From Opitutaceae bacterium (GTDB lineage Bacteria; Verrucomicrobiota; Verrucomicrobiia; Opitutales; Opitutaceae): 64,000 nucleotides of DNA. Numbering within the stretch: position 1 is the stretch's first letter; the number at the start of each line of letters is the position of its first letter. The stretch lies in assembly GCA_016794625.1 (NCBI GenBank), contig JAEUGY010000070.1, positions 62,001 through 126,000 of the forward strand. The letters are read 5' to 3'. The notes under the pieces were generated by a model, which was not told the DNA's origin, made no database searches, and saw nothing but the letters and a program-made list of their open reading frames with translations. Shown here in pieces: positions 16,239 to 25,314 of the stretch. The position numbers and the translations under genes are program-made.

Positions 16239-17921
16239 TTAAAACATGGCGATCGCTTCCAGTCGACGACGATAGCGGGCGCCAATCACCGCGGGCGCCA
16301 GACGATCCTCGACCCGGCGTTGCGCCGCCGCCCCGAGGCGTTGACGCAACCCGGCGTCACCCGCCACCCGCCGCATCTGGTCGGCGGCGGCATCAACGCA
16401 GGGATCAGCCCACTGCTGGCCGCGGGCGTAGGGTCCGTGTGAGCGCTCCAGCGTCACCAATCGGGCCGGCACTGGCAGGGCACAGTCCCCATCTGCGAAT
16501 TCGCGTGTCGCCGACCAGTCGGTGGTGATGACGGGTTTGCCCAGGTACATGCACTCCGCGACGGCCAGACCGAATCCCTCGGCCCGATGCAGGCTCACGA
16601 AACAATCGCACGCGGCCTGAAGAGCGGTCAGATCCACTCGGCTCAGGGTCTCTGTCACCACCACCGTGCCCGGCAGATCCGAAAGCGCCGCCCGCAGCCC
16701 GGCCAGATCTTCCTCATTGCCGGGAACGGAGTGGACTTTGACCACCAGACGGGCGCCGCCCTGATGGAGTCCACTTCGGCGGAAGGCCTCAATGGCGGCG
16801 CGGGGATTCTTGCGCTCCGAGTAACTGTTCAGGTCATACAAGACGAGGAAGAGAAAGACTCCGACCGGCAGGCCCAGCCGGGCTCGGAGCGCATCGACAC
16901 CGGCGGTCGGTCGAGCGAAGGCGATGGCATGCGGCATGGTCACGACCGGGAGCGGGGACTTCAGGCCGATGGACTCCCGCGTGAAATCGCTCGGGCACCA
17001 GATTTCATCAAAGTAGTCGAACGAGGAAAGCCACGAGTCCGGGAACTCCGGCAGTTCCCAGGCCCAATAGCCGATGTTGTAGCGCCCGGCGCGCAAGGCC
17101 CGTCCATGATGGTGGTCGATATCGCGCGCCGCAGGAGGATCCAAATGGAAGATCGAAATTCCATGCGGAGCGTCCGAGCCCAGACGATCGGCAAAACTAG
17201 GGTCACTGCGTTGATTCTTGCAGGGCAGTTTGAGATCGATGAGCGACACCGGGAGTGCGGCGGCGTCCGCCGCGCGGACCATGCAGCGGGCGCTCTCGCC
17301 AACTCCAAGGTCGGCGGTGAGAAAGCCCGCCACGTTGACGCCCAGGCGCAGATGGGAGCGGGCAAACGCAGTCGAAAAGGGCGAATGCCGGTTGGAGAAG
17401 TCGTAGATGATCTGGCCCCCGGTGGTGCTGAGGCGCAGGAGCCGCAGGCGACGGTTCTTCGGTTGACCCCGGTAGGATTGGAGCGGTGCGAGGCCGGTGA
17501 TCCGGCCGAGCCATGCCAGTGTATTGGTCCAGCCAACACCCAGAAGCACCAGTTCGATCCGGATTCCCTCGGGGCCAGCGGCCGCGGGCAGGGAAAACTC
17601 CAGGTTCCAGGGTCCCGGCCGCGGGTTCAGTCGGGCGACTTCCCTCCCGTCGACCCGCACCAGCAGGCCCGGAGGTGGGGAGTCGTTTGTTCCTGATGCC
17701 GCAGGAGTGCTGCAACCTTCAAGCCGGAGGTGGGTGACGCCGTCCAACGAAGGCAGATGGATTTCTGCACGATCGCGCAGCCACGCGGACTCCATCACCG
17801 AGTCGTCAAAATAAAGACCGCGGTACTGAGTCCACCGGCGGGCGAACCGTCCGCCCTGCGGTGGGTGATGCGAAGATTTTGAAAAAGCAGGCAAGGAATC
17901 TGGGTTGATAAACGCTGGCAC
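16239..17921 (-). CDS. Glycosyltransferase family 4 with N-terminal beta-sandwich domain
   Basis: About 560 aa from a GTG at 17921. The frame is open to an ATG at 18095, but that would overlap the start of the divergent membrane-protein gene. Residues about 30-165 (RGLYFDDSVMESAWL ... WNLEF) look like a beta-sandwich carbohydrate-binding-type domain. The C-terminal 350 residues are a GT-B transferase: LGVNVAGFLTADLGVGESAR, then LYDLNSYSERKNPRAAIEAF, and the donor segment HRAEGFGLAVAECMYLGKPV. It probably works on surface polysaccharide. The start is uncertain because GTG, TTG and later ATG options all exist. Confidence 0.8.
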   Translation of the reverse strand: MPAFINPDSLPAFSKSSHHPPQGGRFARRWTQYRGLYFDDSVMESAWLRDRAEIHLPSLDGVTHLRLEGCSTPAASGTNDSPPPGLLVRVDGREVARLNPRPGPWNLEFSLPAAAGPEGIRIELVLLGVGWTNTLAWLGRITGLAPLQSYRGQPKNRRLRLLRLSTTGGQIIYDFSNRHSPFSTAFARSHLRLGVNVAGFLTADLGVGESARCMVRAADAAALPVSLIDLKLPCKNQRSDPSFADRLGSDAPHGISIFHLDPPAARDIDHHHGRALRAGRYNIGYWAWELPEFPDSWLSSFDYFDEIWCPSDFTRESIGLKSPLPVVTMPHAIAFARPTAGVDALRARLGLPVGVFLFLVLYDLNSYSERKNPRAAIEAFRRSGLHQGGARLVVKVHSVPGNEEDLAGLRAALSDLPGTVVVTETLSRVDLTALQAACDCFVSLHRAEGFGLAVAECMYLGKPVITTDWSATREFADGDCALPVPARLVTLERSHGPYARGQQWADPCVDAAADQMRRVAGDAGLRQRLGAAAQRRVEDRLAPAVIGARYRRRLEAIAMF

Positions 17922-18093
17922 GGTGGTGGCAAAACTTTCCCGAGGTCCGCGCTTGCGTGTGACGGTCGACCGAAGCTTGCTCGCGTGGTGACGAGCGTCG
18001 TCCAGCTTCGCGATGCATCGCAGTTCTGCTTCTGTCTTAGAGTCCAGTTCCGTTCCCCCGACCTCTTCCGGCCGCACCCGCGCCGGGATCCGC

Positions 18094-20241
18094 ATGGACG
18101 CGTCGGTTTGGCGTGTGCCTGGACTGATCCTGACCGTGGTTGTTGTCTGGATCTGGCATTACGGACTCTGGACGCCAGCAGACTGGAGGGTGCCCCTGGA
18201 TTACTCGGGCGACACCCACGAAATGCTGACCCGGATCAAGGCGGCGTCCGAGGGTGACACGTGGCCCCTGGCGCCCCAGGTGCTGAAGCGCTTGGGTGCG
18301 CCGTGGGGAGCGCATTGGAACGGGTACCCCACGCCTGACAAGCTGCTCGTCCTTTTGCTGGGTGGAATGGCCCGTGTCATCGGCGTGGCGGCCGCGGCGA
18401 ATCTCGCCGTATTGGCGGCAGCCGTTTCGGCAGCCCTGGCGTTTTACGCGGTCGCCCGCCGGCTTCGTGCCGCGTGGGAATGGGCGTTCGTCGGGGGGTT
18501 GCTCTTTGCGTTTACCTACTCGGTGTTTCACCGCGGCCTGGCCCATCTGCTTTTACTCTATACCTGGACCATCCCGGTCGGCCTGCTTTGTTGCTGGTTG
18601 ATTGCGCGTCGGAGCGTGGTCGATTGGACTCGCCGTGAAGCGTGGATCTGCCTGCTCGCCGCGGTCGCGCTCGGGCTGAGCAACCCCTATCATCTGTTTT
18701 TCTGGTTTCAGCTTTTGATCTGGGCGTTGGTGGCCCAGGCCGTTCGGCATCGCCGGCTGTCCAATCTTCGCGTCGGCGTTGTCTGCCTCGTGCTCGCGCT
18801 GGGTGCCTTTGTGCTCATGCACGCGGAACTGTGGCTTTACACCCAGACAGGGACCTTGCCGCTGCTTGTCCGCAACTACGGGGGCACGGAAATGTACGCC
18901 CTCAAGGCCATTGAAATGTTTGTGCCCCCGGCAGTTCATCGATGGGACCTGCTGGCATTCTTCGGACAACGTTACGGGCGCTGGTCGGAGTGGCGGGGTG
19001 AAGCTTTTCTTCCGTACCTGGGCATGGTCGGCATTGTCTCGCTCATCTGGCTGCTGGCGGACTCCGTGCTGCGTATGCTGCGAGGCAAAGCACCGACGGG
19101 TTTCGCTCTGCAGACCGGCTGGATTCTCTCCTATTCCTCACTCGGTGGCATCACCAATCTACTGGCCCTGTTTTTCGGCTTTCAAATCTTCAGGGCGACC
19201 AACCGCATCGCGATTTTCATCTCCTGCCTCGCGCTGCTGTTTCTTGCGCTTCGTTTGACCCGGCACCTGCGAGGGCGGCCTCGCGCGCTGAGCATCGGCC
19301 TCGCGGCCCTGGTGGCAACGATCGGGGTGCTGGACCAGGTGCCCCGCCGTTCCGCCCCCGAAGCCCGTGCTTTATTGGTGGAGCGGGTTCAGGCGGATGT
19401 GCGATTCGGACGGGAGCTGGAGGAGGTTCTGCCGCAGGGCGCCATGGTCTTTCAGCTGCCTGTCCTCGGGTTCCCTGAAGTCACGCCCCCGCATCGACTG
19501 GCCGACTACGAGCTGTTCCGGCCCTATCTGCACACCTCGTCGCTTCGCTTTAGCTACGGCGGTGCCAAGTTTCGTTCGCGCAGTCGCTGGCAACGTGATC
19601 TTGAGTCGGTTCCGCCGGCGGAATTGGTGCAATCGCTCGAGCGCTATGGTTTCGCCGCCCTCTATCTCAATCGCAAGGGGTTCAAGGACGGAGGAGAAGG
19701 GCTTTTGGGTGAATTGAAACAACTCGGCTATCGGCGCGTGATTGAGAGTCCACGCAAGGAACAAGTCGTTGTGCTCCTCAATCCGGCCACACCCGCGGAA
19801 CTCCCGTTCGGGCGAACCCTCACCTTTGGTGAGGGCTGGTACCTGCAATCCGCCGATCACGGAAATGAGTCGGTACGCTGGTCCCACGGTCCGGCGGTGC
19901 TAACGTATTTCAACCCGCACGACACACCGCAGGAGGTCGTGCTCCATTTTCGCCTTTGCGCGGGTTCGGACCGCACGGCGCGGTTGATGCACCGGGGCCG
20001 CGTGCTCGCCTCACTCCCGCTGACCCTCCGGGCGCAGGACTTTCCTCCCGTGCGGGTCACCTTGCATCCAGGGGTGAATCGATTTGATCTCGTAAGCGAT
20101 CGTCCTCCTGCCACCGCGGATGGGGGACAGGCGAGGTTACGATCGGTGGGACTTGTCACGGTGACCGTGGAAGCTCCGCGGCCCGGGTCGGTCGCCAAAC
20201 CAGAAGCACTATCCCTCCGAACAGACTCCAGATCATTGTGA
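18094..20241 (+). CDS. Large multi-spanning membrane protein, GT-C-like, with C-terminal beta-sandwich domain
   Basis: 715 aa from the ATG at 18094. About ten to twelve hydrophobic segments fill residues 5-430. The first loop contains DYSGDTHEML, an acidic motif in the place where GT-C glycosyltransferases carry catalytic acidic residues. From about residue 570 on, a soluble module (FGEGWYLQS ... RWSHG ... YFNPHD) resembles the tail of the membrane protein at 22083. GT-C enzymes use polyprenyl-phosphate sugars on the outer face of the inner membrane, so transfer of sugars to an exported glycan is a reasonable inference. No exact family was recognised. The 3' end overlaps the converging gene by 86 bp. 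Confidence 0.75.
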   Translation: MDASVWRVPGLILTVVVVWIWHYGLWTPADWRVPLDYSGDTHEMLTRIKAASEGDTWPLAPQVLKRLGAPWGAHWNGYPTPDKLLVLLLGGMARVIGVAAAANLAVLAAAVSAALAFYAVARRLRAAWEWAFVGGLLFAFTYSVFHRGLAHLLLLYTWTIPVGLLCCWLIARRSVVDWTRREAWICLLAAVALGLSNPYHLFFWFQLLIWALVAQAVRHRRLSNLRVGVVCLVLALGAFVLMHAELWLYTQTGTLPLLVRNYGGTEMYALKAIEMFVPPAVHRWDLLAFFGQRYGRWSEWRGEAFLPYLGMVGIVSLIWLLADSVLRMLRGKAPTGFALQTGWILSYSSLGGITNLLALFFGFQIFRATNRIAIFISCLALLFLALRLTRHLRGRPRALSIGLAALVATIGVLDQVPRRSAPEARALLVERVQADVRFGRELEEVLPQGAMVFQLPVLGFPEVTPPHRLADYELFRPYLHTSSLRFSYGGAKFRSRSRWQRDLESVPPAELVQSLERYGFAALYLNRKGFKDGGEGLLGELKQLGYRRVIESPRKEQVVVLLNPATPAELPFGRTLTFGEGWYLQSADHGNESVRWSHGPAVLTYFNPHDTPQEVVLHFRLCAGSDRTARLMHRGRVLASLPLTLRAQDFPPVRVTLHPGVNRFDLVSDRPPATADGGQARLRSVGLVTVTVEAPRPGSVAKPEALSLRTDSRSL

Positions 20242-21163
20242 CCGCCCAGACCAGCAGGGCGAGCAGAAGGGCGGCATCGCGATCCGGACCCTCGGTCGAG
20301 ATGAGACCGAAGACTCCAAGCGTAAAAAGGAGGGCCCCCTCGCGGATACCGTGCCCGCCCACACTGAGAGGAAGAGCGGTGGCGGCGTAGGCGACGGAAA
20401 CGGCGATGCACGTTTCGACGAACGGCAGCGTAAGACCGAGTCCGACGGCCAGCAGCCAAACCGAGTAGAAATCAAGCAGCCAGATCGCAAGGCAGACGAC
20501 CCACGCGAGGGCGTGCGCACGGCGATTGGCCAGGGTTCGGGCGCGCAGATCAGCGAGGGTGTTCATGGTTGGTTCCCCCAACCGTGTCCGGAACCAAAGC
20601 GGCCAGCGCTGCGGGTGGATCGAGAGCGCGACCGCGACGGCGGCGGTTCCGAGAATCAAAGCCAGACTGCTGACCAAGGCGAAGGTCCTCAGCTCGGGCT
20701 TTTGCGCCACGGCGCCCAACTTGGCGGCAAGGGCGACGAGTGAAATCATGAGGAGCACGCCCAATCCGATGAGCCGATCCATCGCAATACTCGCAACCCC
20801 GGCCGTCTTCTGTCGGGGTGCGTCACGGCAGACGTAAAACACCCGAGCGGCATCACCGCCCAGCCCTCCGAGGAGGATGGAGTTGTAGAAATTGCCAATC
20901 CAGGTGACCGCATGGGACCAGGAGAACGGGAGGGTCAGGCCCTGCGCGACGTAGAGAAGCCGCCAACGAAGCGCATGAAGCGGGTACGTCACACCCGCGA
21001 TCAGCGTCGCCCAGAGTACCGGTCCCCACGCAAATCGACCCTCGAGCTGCGCAAGCTCACCCCAATCCACCAGGATGACAAACGCGGCCACGATCCCGAA
21101 GGACACCCCATACCGCACGACCCGTCCGGCGGGGGTGTCGAAGAAGTGCAAGAAGGAACGCAT
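20156..21163 (-). CDS. Lysylphosphatidylglycerol-synthase-TM/AglD-like membrane protein
   Basis: 335 aa, with about eight membrane helices and no soluble catalytic domain. It matches the UPF0104/LPG_synthase_TM/AglD type, seen in the pattern NFYNSILLGGLGGDAARVF, then SIAMDRLIGL, then ALPLSVGGHGIREG. Members act in lipid-linked sugar handling or lipid flipping and are common in glycan clusters. The ATG at 21163 (RSFLHFFDTPAG) was chosen because the upstream part is charged and unconserved. The last 86 bp of coding overlap in antisense with the converging GT-C-like gene. Confidence 0.82.
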   Translation of the reverse strand: MRSFLHFFDTPAGRVVRYGVSFGIVAAFVILVDWGELAQLEGRFAWGPVLWATLIAGVTYPLHALRWRLLYVAQGLTLPFSWSHAVTWIGNFYNSILLGGLGGDAARVFYVCRDAPRQKTAGVASIAMDRLIGLGVLLMISLVALAAKLGAVAQKPELRTFALVSSLALILGTAAVAVALSIHPQRWPLWFRTRLGEPTMNTLADLRARTLANRRAHALAWVVCLAIWLLDFYSVWLLAVGLGLTLPFVETCIAVSVAYAATALPLSVGGHGIREGALLFTLGVFGLISTEGPDRDAALLLALLVWAVTMIWSLFGGIVLLVWRPTRAAELPRSP

Positions 21164-21259
21164 GGCTCGGAATCGCAAGGGCTCCTCACGATGCGGGTTC
21201 CGCCGGTCGTGCGGCAATGGTTATTCTTGCGATGCGTCCCGGGCGCGGGCCATCGTCCG

Positions 21260-22018
21260 ATGGTTATGCAACGGGACGAATACCTGAAACTGGCCGAAGT
21301 CGAGGACGACATGTGGTACTTTCGTTCTCTCCATGGTCATGCCCGGAGGGAGCTGGAAGCCCGCCATGCTCCAGGTGTTCCGTTGAAGCTCCTCGATGCC
21401 GGGTGCGGGACGGGCGGTCTGATGGTGCGGATGCGCAAGGCGCGGCCAGCCTGGACCTGGTCGGCGATCGACTTCATGCCGCTCGCCTGCGACCTGGCGC
21501 GCGAACGCTGCCCGGGCTGCGACATCCAGCAGGCCTCCGTTACGGCCCTGCCTTTCGGAGACGCCAGTTTCGATGCGGTCGCCTCCGTCGACGTGCTGAG
21601 TCAGATACCCTTTCCGGACGAGGCGACCCAGGCGGCGCGCGAACTGGCGCGGGTGCTCAAACCCGGAGGGACCTTGGTGATCAATGTTCCCGCCTATCGC
21701 TGGATGTGGTCGTATCACGACGAGTCGTGCCAGACGCGCCACCGTTTTGCTGCAAACGAAGTGAGGAACCTATTACAGTCGGCCGGCCTGCACGTGCAGA
21801 GACTCACGCGTTGGAATGCGCTGACGTTTCCCCTGATCGTCGCCAAACGAAAACTCTTCGTGCGCGCCGGGGAGACCAGTGACGTCAAACCCCAGCCTCG
21901 CTGGGTGGAGGCGGGCGTTCGCGGGCTCATGGGTATCGAGCATGCTTGGCTGCGTCTCGGTGGAGGTTGGGCGTGGGGCACGTCCCTTCTCGCCGTTGCG
22001 GTGAAGCCGCGGACGTGA
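21260..22018 (+). CDS. Class I SAM-dependent methyltransferase
   Basis: 252 aa from the ATG at 21260; a second ATG lies at 21266. The SAM motif LLDAGCGTGG is followed by an acidic strand end (WSAIDFMPLA), then ALPFGDASFDAVASVDVLSQ and LKPGGTLVINVPAYRWMWS. The substrate is unknown; position in the glycan region suggests a sugar or lipid-linked sugar. It is divergent from the flippase-like gene, with about 100 bp between starts. The frame stays open far upstream over that gene, but that part is not coding-like. Confidence 0.85.
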   Translation: MVMQRDEYLKLAEVEDDMWYFRSLHGHARRELEARHAPGVPLKLLDAGCGTGGLMVRMRKARPAWTWSAIDFMPLACDLARERCPGCDIQQASVTALPFGDASFDAVASVDVLSQIPFPDEATQAARELARVLKPGGTLVINVPAYRWMWSYHDESCQTRHRFAANEVRNLLQSAGLHVQRLTRWNALTFPLIVAKRKLFVRAGETSDVKPQPRWVEAGVRGLMGIEHAWLRLGGGWAWGTSLLAVAVKPRT

Positions 22019-22082
22019 ACGTCGCAGATTCGGCTTTCATCACTCACGAGCGTGCGGCACGCTCGTCGCGACGCTTTACCCT

Positions 22083-24287
22083 ATGGTTTTCTTTGGAGCC
22101 GCCCTTGGCCTATTGTTAAATATCCTCTTTTGGGGAGTGGGCCTTGCTTGGTTGTGCACACCCCGGCGGTGGCGACTTGCCTGGCCCGTGTTTGCGGGTC
22201 TGGCCGGGGTGGGTTTGCAGTCCGCAGTGGTCTGGTTTGGGGTGCAAATGGATTGGAGCGGCACGGAGTCCTACGGGCGGTGGTCCCTGCTCGTGCCGGT
22301 CGGATTGCTGCTGCTGGCGTGGAAACGGCATGGTGTCTCCGGCTGGCGGCCGTGGCGGCGCCTATCCGGTCTTTTCGTGGCCATGCTGGTGGTTCTCAAT
22401 TGTATCACGATTCCCTTCGCTTCCGCGTCGAAGTGGCTCACCAGCTCGTCCCTTGGCAGCTGTGACGCGGCGGACTACGCCGCAGGCGCGAGAGTCCTGC
22501 AAGATTTCGCGCGAACGGACCGCGACGGTTTCATTGGGTTGACCGAGGTGGTCCGGGTGCAGTCCGTGGACAACTTTTTCGACTACTGGCTTTATTTGAA
22601 CCATTTCACGCCTTCGGCGCTGATTGCGCTCAATGGAGCGATCGCCGGTCTGCAGCCGTACCAGCTGGTGTCCATCACCGGTGCGGTGCTTCTGGTGCTT
22701 GGCATGCCGCTGGCGTTTTGGATGGCCCGGTCTGCGCTTCGTCTTGGTCCCGGTGGTGCCCTGCTGGTGGCGCTCTTCTATGGCGTCAGTCCGCTGCTGT
22801 GGTACGCGGTCGCCCACGCTTCACTCAGCCAGCTCGTGGCCGCGCCGGCCATCGCAGCGGTCACCTGGTGCGGCGTGGCCCTTTGGCGAACCGGAGCCGG
22901 ATTCCGGGCGGCGCTGAGCGTATCGGGAGTTCTTATACTTGCTTACTGGTCGATCCTGGGCGGCTACAACTTCATTGTGTTGGTCTGCCTCGTACCCGCG
23001 GCCGGCTACGTTCTTGGCCAGGCGGTGTGGTCGGGCCGCTACCTCCGGCTTCTGGGTTGGTTTGCAGGCATGCTGATTCCCCTGGCGGTGGTCGCGGCTG
23101 CCGCCCCGGCGCGGGTGACAGGACTGGTGGATCGATTCCGCCTTTTCCAGCAGTACGACTTTGGCTGGAAGATACCGGCGCTTTCGCCGGAGGGGTGGTA
23201 CGGTCTGGTTGGCACGGTGACTCTCGCCGGGTATGGCGACACCGCGCGCTGGACCCTGAGCGCGGTGTTGATGGCGGGCCTGCTCGTCTCACTCGTGCTG
23301 GCGGCCCGACGGCGGCAGTCGGCGGTCTTTCTCGTGGTGTGCCTGACCGTGCCGATTCTGGTGGGCTATGTCATTCTGCTGCTCAAGGGGCGCGCCCACG
23401 GCACGAATGCGAGCTACGATGCTTACAAGCTGTTCGCGGTGTTTTACCCCGGCATGCTCGCCGCCCTTGGCTATTCGCTTGTCCACCTCCGTAGCCGACG
23501 CGCCGGGGTGCGCGTGGTCGTCGCCGGAGTGGCGGGACTCGTGCTGGCGGGCAATGCCGTTGCTTCGTACCGGTTCGCGGTGCGTCTCGAGAACCCGCCC
23601 TTGCTGGTGGATCGCGGTCTCGCCCGGTTGCAGACGATCGAGTCGATGCCGGAGGTGAAATCCGTCAACCTGCTGGTGGTCGACTTCTGGTCCCGGCTCT
23701 GGGCGAACTCGTTCCTCCTGCACAAGCCACACTATTTCCCCTCCCACACCTACGAAGGACGGCTGAATACGGAGCTTAAAGGGGAGTGGGATCTGCTCGG
23801 CGGGCTCATTGCCGTCAGCCTGCCAGACCGCGATCGTCACATTTCAATCGACAAGCACTACACCCTGGTGGACACCCGCAGTCCCTATTTTATCCGCGCG
23901 CGCGTCGGCGAAGGGTGGTACGATGGCGAGCGACTGCCCCGGGCCAATCTGCGGTGGCGCTGGACCAAAGGGAACGCGGAACTCCTGATCGAGAACCCCC
24001 ATGCGCGCAGCCTGGATGTCGGATTCCGGTTCCAGGCCCGGAGCATGGAACCCAGGACCCTCGAAATTTGGATACAGGGCAAGCGCCGGCGCACCGTGCG
24101 GCTCGGGACCGAGCTCAGCTGGGTCAGGGTGCCCAGCGTGGTCCTGCCGCCGGGGTTGACCGCGGTCGAGATCCGGTCCCCGACACCTCCGCTCCCCGCC
24201 GGACCCAATGACAGCCGTCTGCTCGGCTTCGCCGCCTTTGGCATCGAAGTCAATGTGCGCTCCGATCCGGATCCCTCCGACCAGTAG
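22083..24287 (+). CDS. Large multi-spanning membrane protein, GT-C-like, second copy
   Basis: 734 aa. Hydrophobic segments cover residues 1-120 and about 175-510. A periplasmic soluble tail begins near residue 530, and a module near 605-725 (VGEGWYDGE ... RWRWTKG ... LLIENPHARS) resembles the tail of the protein at 18094. The overall plan (polytopic core plus beta-sandwich) is shared by both, although the membrane parts are strongly diverged. A role in transfer of polyprenyl-phosphate-linked sugar is inferred from architecture and neighbours (GT2, epimerase). It starts 64 bp after the methyltransferase stop. Confidence 0.72.
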   Translation: MVFFGAALGLLLNILFWGVGLAWLCTPRRWRLAWPVFAGLAGVGLQSAVVWFGVQMDWSGTESYGRWSLLVPVGLLLLAWKRHGVSGWRPWRRLSGLFVAMLVVLNCITIPFASASKWLTSSSLGSCDAADYAAGARVLQDFARTDRDGFIGLTEVVRVQSVDNFFDYWLYLNHFTPSALIALNGAIAGLQPYQLVSITGAVLLVLGMPLAFWMARSALRLGPGGALLVALFYGVSPLLWYAVAHASLSQLVAAPAIAAVTWCGVALWRTGAGFRAALSVSGVLILAYWSILGGYNFIVLVCLVPAAGYVLGQAVWSGRYLRLLGWFAGMLIPLAVVAAAAPARVTGLVDRFRLFQQYDFGWKIPALSPEGWYGLVGTVTLAGYGDTARWTLSAVLMAGLLVSLVLAARRRQSAVFLVVCLTVPILVGYVILLLKGRAHGTNASYDAYKLFAVFYPGMLAALGYSLVHLRSRRAGVRVVVAGVAGLVLAGNAVASYRFAVRLENPPLLVDRGLARLQTIESMPEVKSVNLLVVDFWSRLWANSFLLHKPHYFPSHTYEGRLNTELKGEWDLLGGLIAVSLPDRDRHISIDKHYTLVDTRSPYFIRARVGEGWYDGERLPRANLRWRWTKGNAELLIENPHARSLDVGFRFQARSMEPRTLEIWIQGKRRRTVRLGTELSWVRVPSVVLPPGLTAVEIRSPTPPLPAGPNDSRLLGFAAFGIEVNVRSDPDPSDQ

Positions 24288-24303
24288 CTGAATCATCCAC
24301 CCC

Positions 24304-25314
24304 GTGCCTGGCTCCCAGCCCAAACCCACCTTGCGCAGTCACTTTGCCGGACGCCGTGTTCTGATCACGGGGGGTCTCGGGTTCATCGGCTCCAATCTCG
24401 CGCGCCGTCTGGTCCGTTGGGGGGCACAGGTAACCCTGGTCGATTCGCTGATTCCGGAGTACGGTGGCAATCTGCGCAATCTGGCCGGCCTGCAAGGGCG
24501 GGTGCATCTCAATCTGTCCGATGTCCGCGACCGACATTCCCTGCCGGTCTTTGTGCGGGACCAGCACTATTTGTTTAATCTGGCGGGACAGACGAGTCAC
24601 ATGGACTCGATGAACGACCCGGAGACCGACCTCGAAATCAACGCCCGGTCCCAACTTTCGATTCTGGAGGCGTGCCGCCGCCACAATCCTTCCATCCGAG
24701 TCGTCTTCGCCAGCACCCGCCAGCTCTACGGCCGGCCCGACTCGCTGCCGGTGAATGAGACCCACCCGCTGCGGCCGGTGGATGTCAACGGCATCAACAA
24801 ACTGGCCGGAGAGCACTATCATCTCCTCTATCATCGCGTGCATGGAATTAGGAGCACCGTATTGAGACTGACCAATACGATTGGTCCGCGGATGCGCATC
24901 CGTGATGCACGCCAGACCTTCGTCGGCGTCTGGATCCGGAACCTTCTCCAAGGGGAACCCTTTGAGGTTTGGGGCGGGGAACAGTTGCGGGATTTCACCT
25001 ACGTGGACGATTGTGTGGAGGCGATGCTTCTGGCCGCATCCTCCGACGCGGCCGCCGGCGAGGTCTTTAACCTTGGCGGACCTCCGCCGGTTTCGCTCCT
25101 GCAATTGGCCGAACTCCTCGTTGCGGTCCACGGCTCCGGGTCGTTCCAGATGCGCGCCTTTCCCGCGGACCGCAAGAAGATCGACATTGGAGATTTCTAC
25201 GCCGACTGGACTCTCATCCAGCGGACGCTGGGGTGGAAACCGCGCACCTCGCTGCGGTCCGCCCTTGCCCGGACCCTCGACTTTTACCGGAAAGAACTCA
25301 CGCACTACTTGTGA
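24304..25314 (+). CDS. NAD-dependent nucleotide-sugar epimerase/dehydratase-like extended SDR
   Basis: 336 aa, GTG start 16 bp after the membrane-protein stop. The Rossmann motif GGLGFIG is at 23-29 and the ASTRQLYG strand at about 136-143. The usual YxxxK reads N-G-I-N-K (162-166), so the lysine is present but the catalytic tyrosine position is Asn162. C-terminal features GEQLRDFTYVDDCVEAMLLA are those of UDP-sugar epimerases. It may modify the nucleotide sugar that feeds the neighbouring transferases, or use a different catalytic base. Translationally coupled to the GT2 gene (GTGA overlap). Confidence 0.8.
   Translation: MPGSQPKPTLRSHFAGRRVLITGGLGFIGSNLARRLVRWGAQVTLVDSLIPEYGGNLRNLAGLQGRVHLNLSDVRDRHSLPVFVRDQHYLFNLAGQTSHMDSMNDPETDLEINARSQLSILEACRRHNPSIRVVFASTRQLYGRPDSLPVNETHPLRPVDVNGINKLAGEHYHLLYHRVHGIRSTVLRLTNTIGPRMRIRDARQTFVGVWIRNLLQGEPFEVWGGEQLRDFTYVDDCVEAMLLAASSDAAAGEVFNLGGPPPVSLLQLAELLVAVHGSGSFQMRAFPADRKKIDIGDFYADWTLIQRTLGWKPRTSLRSALARTLDFYRKELTHYL

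Noticed and set aside
16587..17696. 369-codon plus-strand frame
   Set aside because: Antisense to the GT4 gene with the donor-site motif; the plus frame has no domain.
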